Assembly (NCBI RefSeq): GCF_001638985.1
Contig: NW_017265142.1
Location: 806,001 to 870,000, forward strand
Origin: Phycomyces blakesleeanus NRRL 1555(-)
Lineage: Eukaryota; Mucoromycota; Mucoromycetes; Mucorales; Phycomycetaceae
Reading direction: 5' to 3'
Length of the DNA stretch: 64,000 nt
The stretch's first letter is position 1. Each line of letters opens with the position of its first letter. A program made the translations under genes and the position numbers. Below the pieces are notes generated by a model, which was not told where the DNA came from, searched no databases, and saw nothing but the letters and a program-made list of their open reading frames with translations. Below, piece by piece: positions 58,291 to 64,000 of the stretch.

Positions 58291-61150
58291 CTATTTGTAA
58301 TAATGTGGATGAGGAAATACCACATGTCTAATGGTTTCATTGTTGATATCATGAATGAGACCAGCCATCCCTGTGATGGACTTCATCTCCACTACTTTAA
58401 TCTCACTGAGTGTTAGACTTTCCCACACAGGAAACTTCTCCTCATTGTTGGGCCAGATTCCACGCAGACAGTCAACAATGGTGAGGTATTCGGGACTGTT
58501 TATGGGTTAGTATCTTAATAATGGGAAAAGTAGATACCGTGAGAGTGTTATTTATTAAAGAGACAGAATAATATTGTTTTTATATTTGCTACTATTCAAA
58601 TCTCTGTAATTGAAATCCCTGTTGTGTAATGGTTGATTTACACTGTATGAGTATGTAGTGTACGTGTGCCTGGTGTGTAACAGTTCTGGAGATTGTTAAC
58701 TTGCCAGGTCCATTAGCAAGAAGGAACCAGTGTTTGGTTGTGGGGTCTGTTCTTCACTCAATTGTGGTGTGTATACCACAAATGGCAAAGAGCCTGGTCT
58801 CTTCCAAGACAGACTGAGAAAAGAATTTGTGAACAAATTCATACCTTTGAAAAAATTAATTGAAACGTGATTAATAATATAACACTATAAAACATAACTC
58901 ATTACACTTACTCATTCAGGTGTTCAAGTATAACAAGGTCATTGGCTTAAACATGCCTGCCTTCAAATGAAGATCAGACTCTATATACCACATTGTTCTT
59001 CCACATCTTTGTGGTGCAAACTACGTTGGTGGTTTCTTCAACCATAAACACGCTAATGAACTAATTAGATTGTGGTAGTTCATTTCACACTCATCTGCCA
59101 CAACACCCAAAGACTTTCTGGTTGGGTTTGACCAAAGTTGGGGACCAGCAATATTGTTACTTGCAACTTCGAAGTTGCTGGTTCTCCTGTCCATTAGTCT
59201 TCTACGGGACGCCTGACTACCAAGGCAATGTTTAACCCTAGCCTTACATAACAGGATGTTTTCCATATTTTTCCCTGGCTCCTTCCAAGACTGGATTGCT
59301 GCCCTGTATTCACCAATGGTGCGTTTGATTAGGTGGCAGCTGTATGCCTGCAGTGGGCCCATCTCTCTCATCATGTAGCTGAGATGAGTCAGCATGTGCT
59401 GGTTTATCACAAAAATTGTGGGCTCTAACCTTTTTTCTGCAACTTCGTGACGAAGGAATACATGCCAGCAACCAATTGCTCTATAAAAGTGATTAAAACA
59501 TTGTTTAATATATATGTTATTGACTTACTCTTCCATGATGTTGACTTCTCTCTCTGTCACTTTCCACTGCTGGGCAATAGTGCAGGCCTTTACCAGATCT
59601 TGCACAGCATTTCTGGTTTTGGCAAGGACAAAGTTCTTTACCACCACAGTTGGCACAACAAACAGAAGAAAGTCCAACCAGTTGACCGCCTTCTGTTGAC
59701 CAGTTGTTTTCTTGAGCAACCACCAACTACCAGTAAATATTGCTGGAATGTCTGCCCTGTACTTGGTAATTGATCTGTCGATCTGGTTAAGCCTGACATT
59801 TAGGGCAAATGTGTATATGCTTTGCTGTTTTTGCTGTTGCTGTGATTGCTACTGGTCTGCATTGTCTGCAATCTCAGGACTGATCTGAAACTTTTCACCC
59901 AATGCTTTGTATAGTTGTTTGCCTATATCATGTCTAAGTAGATGCATCTTATTGAGCCCAAAGAAAGCAGGACTAGTCAGTGTAGGAAGATCCCTGAAAG
60001 CATTTGGACCATTGACACTGTAACTCTAAAAAGAAAGTATTAATATTTCAATAATTCAATAATTAAGTACTTACATTTCCCTCCAATTGACAGAGACTTT
60101 CTAAAGTTCTCATATGAACAGGCAATTCATCACCAAAAAAAACATATTGTGTGATGTTTGGAAACATCTTTGGAAAGGCAAGCTTGACATTTAAAGAAAG
60201 AATTGTGATGGGCCAGGTTCATCAAGTCTGACACGACTGGATTATTACCAGTTGTTATGACAAGATGAATCTTTACATTAATTTGTCTAGCAACAGTCTA
60301 AATCTGAATACCCAAAGTGGCCGGTATACAAAAATCCTCAATGATTGGCTCAAGAAATGACTCTATATACCTTGAGTGTTTTGGTCCAGATATAATCGCC
60401 AGCTGCATTATGTTGTTGCTCTCATATCTAAATATATTTTATTAGTATATTTATATATAAGGTCTTATATTATATCTTTCTTTTGGATCAATATTTAGAT
60501 TGACAACATGAATTATAGCTGCCAACATCTTGGTATGATCAAAGAGGTTGAACTGGTCAACAAACATGGTAACCAAGATGTCATCCTGGCCAACTATACC
60601 ACCTTCACACAGTCTGCGGACAGCACCACTGTCAAACACATCTGACAACACACCAAAAGGACTACCTATGATATGACTTCAACCATACGTCATTTTGGCA
60701 TGTTCTTGACTATTCCCCAGCTTGAATCTCAGTTGTTGCAAGAGATGCGCAACCTTGAAGGTCTGCACAGGAATCAGAGTATCTCTCTCACATCTGAACT
60801 ATTGGCTACCACAGCAAAAACACTGTTCTTCCTTGTCTATCAGATTACCAGCTTCTATATCACGGAAATGGACGCAACCTTCCATGCACATGTCATAAGT
60901 AGCTGTACGAGCAGTGTATTCATCCTTCAATATCTTGTCCATCTTTTAATATGACAGAAGTGCATTTGTTGCAGCTAAAATGATGATAAGCTTACATATA
61001 AATAATTCACTTTTAATTATATACTTATGCAATCTGCGTTCTGCCATGTATTTATTTACAATATTAATACACTTATCAAAAACATTGCAAGATATGTTAT
61101 TCTCAACAAACATAGAGAATAACTCCAGGGTGGCAGCCTCTGCGTATGTA

Positions 61151-62496
61151 CAGTGAGGGGCAAAAAGAATCGCCTTTTTTTTAAAATGCCGAAATCAGCA
61201 AATGTAATAGTCTTTCTTTTTTTTTCTTAAATTAACATTTTATGAAATGAACAATCAAACCGAATGCACAAAAAAGATTACTAAGATTTCCACCAATGAA
61301 CATAAAAACACCAATAATACAACTCGTGCAATCATTGTCCATGAGAGTGTTAAGAATGGCACTAGTCAGGTTGACATTGCCAAAAAAGTAGGCGTAAGCA
61401 AAGACGTGGTGAAGCGTGTTCTTCAGAGCTACAAAAAAACTGGCTCGCATATGGCTGCACCACGACCTGGTAGACCTTTAAAGTTAAATGAGAGAGACAA
61501 AAGAGGAATTATGCTTCAGATTAGCCATGATCCAACACAGCCAATGAGTACCATTGCTAGAACCTTGCCCACACCAGTTTCTGTAAAGACTTTGAGAAAG
61601 TTTCTTTGCAAGGCTGGAATATACTCTCAAAAGATGATTCTGAAACCAAAGATTTTGGAAATCAATCGTAAAAAGCGATTGCAATGGGCTAAGGAACATC
61701 TGCACTGGAAAACAACAGATTGGAATTCCGTCATCTAGTCTGATGAGTCAAAGATCCAGCTCCACAGAAGTGATGGGTGCCGGTGCGTTCTCAGGCCAAA
61801 TGGCAAGGGCTTTAAACCCAACTTTGTCCCGCCAACTGTGAAGTTTGGAGGTGTCTCCATTATGGTCTGGGGGTGCTTCTATGGAAAGGCTGTCAGAGTT
61901 TTAGACGTTGTGCCTGGAAATATCGATTCCAAGAAGTATGTTACAACCTTGGAAAGAGCCTACCTCCCTTCTTTAAAGGCATTCAAAGAGAAAGATAGCT
62001 GGAGAAGATTTCGACTGCAAGAGGATAACACTAGCTGGCATGTGAGTGCGCTGACAAAAGAATGGAAGAAAAAAAACAAGGTGAAACTTTTGGGCAGCTG
62101 GCTACCTCAAAGTCCAGACTTGAATCCAATCAAGCATCTCTGGACATATCTCAAGCATAGGGTGCGTATGAACAGATACAACCTGTATAGCATTTACCAT
62201 TTGAGACATGCCGTAATAAGGGAACGGAAGTTAATCCCCCAGAAGTATTTGCAGAGTTTGGTCCAGAGCATGAACAGAAAATGTCAAGCTGTAATAGATG
62301 CAAATGGTCATAGTACCAAGTACTAAAATAAAGACTCTTGTATAAAATAATAAGAACAAGTGCTTTCAACTTTAATCTGAAGTAGTTTGGGAGCTGTAAG
62401 TGCTGTATTTGCTTCTTTTCTTTAAGCATGAAAAATAGATATATTTTGGAGAACAATCGGGATCTTAAAAAAAGTGATCCTTTTTGCCCCTCACTG
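61151..62496 (+). mobile_element. Tc1/mariner-like element inside El-9
   Basis: 1346 bp, TA on both sides (61149-61150 and 62497-62498), inverted termini CAGTGAGGGGCAAAAAG/CTTTTTGCCCCTCACTG style of about 20 bp. Its ends differ from those of the other two Tc1-like elements, so it is a third family. Confidence 0.92.
61247..62326 (+). pseudogene. Tc1-like transposase with two disabling changes
   Basis: Starts MNNQTECTKKITK; helix-turn-helix around SQVDIAKKVGVSKDVVKRVL and a second domain up to KRLQWAKEHLHW. A TAG (61736-61738) replaces the Trp of the usual VIWSDES block at the first catalytic Asp. The second Asp is present (LQEDNTSWH). The third catalytic residue is Lys: SPDLNPIKHLW where Glu is normal. 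Both changes are G to A. About 360 codons with no frameshift, so decay is recent or slow, but the enzyme cannot work. Confidence 0.9.
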
Positions 62497-63439
62497 TATT
62501 AGGCTCATAAAAAGGGAGGTGGGACTCTTGGTTCACGTTCTCAGTAACAAAATCAGACTTGATTGCAAGAGTGTTTATATTTACTGGGTTGCAAATATGC
62601 AAATATCCATGAACAGATTTTGTAACACGTATATGTATGTATAAATAAATTCTCCAACTGTTAAACCTCATAAGTCTGTTATAACTTTTGTTTTTTACTC
62701 TTACCATACGAATAGTCATTGCTATTATCACTATCATTGTATTCAGCTTCGTTGGTTTCAGTATAATCATTGTTGAATTCGACATCTACTGAATTACTAA
62801 TAGTGTGCATACTTCCTGGAGCCATGAATGCTTCAAAATCATTTTCTTTGGCTCTACCAATGTCTTGATTAAGGACTGCATTCAAAAACGCCATGTTGGG
62901 ACTGGTAATCACCTCTTGGTTTCTTTTCTGTTGGTAGAGAGTAAAAGTGAAAACTTCTCGTGCCCTTTCTCAACCATAGAATTCGTCCAAAGAGGCTTGA
63001 TCAGTACTGTTAAACAGCAATTAGTTTCTTTCTTGGAGGGAAGGAGCAAGGACAACAAAATCTTATGCAACATCCATATAATCAGTTGCACTAATGGCAC
63101 TGTCACTTCCAGAAATACGAGTTGCAGAAGTGTTTGTGTTCATCTTTTGTTTTGGGTAGGCTACAAAGAATAGTGTAAAGAAAAAAGTATCAAGAGTGTA
63201 AGTTTTATGATATAAAAGTTTATTGTTTTATATGGATATCATTGTATACATTATGTTTTTAAAAGTTGCTTTTCATTAAAATCGTATTCTTATACAGTAA
63301 TTTATTGTTTCTAAGCATAGTTATGACTGTGAAAAATATATTTTAATTAACACTTTTAAAATTTAATTATTTACTTCTTCATTCTTTACACACAAAAATA
63401 TCAACAATTAAAAACCCATAAACAAACAATAACCAAACC

Positions 63440-64000
63440 ACTTTCGAAGAGGTTGTATCTGAAAGTATTTCTGCTTTCATCTCCTTGGGTACTTCTGGAG
63501 GGACGTACAGAAGAGACAAACAATGTGTTGAGTCAAGAGAGGCCCAGTCAGGGCAAAATATTGGTGACAATGACAGTCGAGATATCCCAAGGTCTGATAA
63601 AAACTCCCAATCAGAGTCAAGTGATTTATCTGCCAAAGGGATAAAATCTACAATGACATTGTGTTTAGGCGGAGGAAATCCACAGACTGGTGCAGACATG
63701 TACTATATTACAGAAAAAATTATGCTTCATGTGATAAAAAACACATTCAATGCATTTATTAATAAGGATGTTATTCCTTCATGGGGTAACTTAATGTCTT
63801 TTCAGAAGAATTATCTTGTTCACAAGGTTGAGAAAAAAGCCTTGGAGAAGAATATATCCCTTAATAGATTTAAAAACTCATGGGCAGTCCGTCATATGCT
63901 TTCTCAAAAATGGAGAACTGCAATAAATGACATAAGAAAGAAAAGAAAGGTATACTTCTTTAAATAACAGTAAATTAATAAATCTATATCCAAGTAATTC
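63440..64000 (+). CDS. Companion gene of El-9, continues past the window
   Basis: An open segment from about 63440 to the donor after KKRK near 63949 (GTATAC). Its N-terminal part is polar (RDKQCVESREAQ), then GGGNPQTGADMYYITEKIML, and SWGNLMSFQKNYLVHKVEKK...RFKNSWAVRHMLSQKW, which matches the W....Y...LE....C..W..R..L block of the El-4 and El-5 companions. The true start may lie in an earlier exon; an in-frame ATG near 63400 was not found. It is head to head with the El-9 transposase, about 300 bp apart. The remainder lies outside the window. Confidence 0.55.

Larger units (their letters stand above)
58291..63143 (-). pseudogene. Tnp2-like transposase of El-9, split by a Tc1 element
   Basis: Starts MNTNTSATRISGSD at 63143 (exon 1 to 62705, acidic, with TAA and TGA inside). 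Exon 2 is cut by 61151-62496: FYEPN before and TYAEAATLELF after join in frame once the insert and one TA are removed. Later pieces match El-2/El-5: MCMEGCVHF...CFCCGS, MFVDQFNLFDH, LAIISGPKHSRYIESFL, TTGNNPVVSDL (Asp of GDxP replaced by Asn), FFGLNKMHLLRHDIGKQL, AVNWLDFLLFVVPT, GPLQAYSCHLIKRTIGEY, and the C-terminus HPHYYK at 58291. Several stops and the lost Asp mark it as dead. Exon limits are approximate. Confidence 0.7.
57900..64000 (-). mobile_element. El-9: CACTA-like element, right end beyond the window
   Basis: Transposase on minus (63143-58291) and companion on plus (from about 63440) in head-to-head order, like El-2, El-4 and El-5. The start at 57900 is tentative. A Tc1-like element (61151-62496) is inserted in a transposase exon. 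Confidence 0.6.

Overview
This is eukaryotic, AT-rich DNA made almost entirely of transposable elements. Short GT-AG introns (about 50-80 nt), A-rich polyadenylation-like ends, two eukaryotic-type tRNA genes and the mixture of element families suggest an early-diverging fungus (Mucoromycota-like). That assignment is inference; nothing in the window fixes the species. I see no clear single-copy host protein gene, only one weak candidate near 42 kb.

The dominant content is nine copies (El-1 to El-9) of DNA transposons with CACTA/CACTG-type termini and 3-bp target duplications. They encode a Tnp2-like transposase and, in most copies, a second spliced gene on the opposite strand for a 270-290 residue companion protein. 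Layout: El-1 (1-2187, cut by the window edge); three solo LTRs and tRNA-Trp (2205-3569); El-2 (3881-15776) with El-3 (4699-11815) nested in its companion gene; El-4 (16971-23351) inside an older repeat whose uninterrupted inverted copy lies at 25437-26262; LTR debris and a minisatellite (23.7-27.0 kb); tRNA-Gly (27302-27372) and an LTR; El-5 (28014-35563) inside another LTR; a truncated LTR; El-6 (from 35828) carrying a Tc1-like element (39731-41359); El-7 (from 43591) carrying a MITE and El-8 (45370-51704).

From 53 kb there is a PIF/Harbinger-type gene pair (Myb-like plus DDE nuclease), an intact Tc1/mariner element (56265-57620), and El-9 (about 57900 to beyond the window end), whose transposase exon is split by a third Tc1-like element (61151-62496).

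Most transposase and companion genes are disabled. Nearly every disabling change that can be compared with a sister copy is a C-to-T or G-to-A transition (CGA to TGA, TGG to TAG or TGA, ATG to ATA, lost splice sites), which suggests cytosine deamination of repeats. The least damaged genes are the El-2 transposase (one altered splice donor) and the Tc1 transposase at 56388-57449 (fully open). Several insertions can be resolved to the base because an empty site exists elsewhere in the window, which gives a relative order of events.
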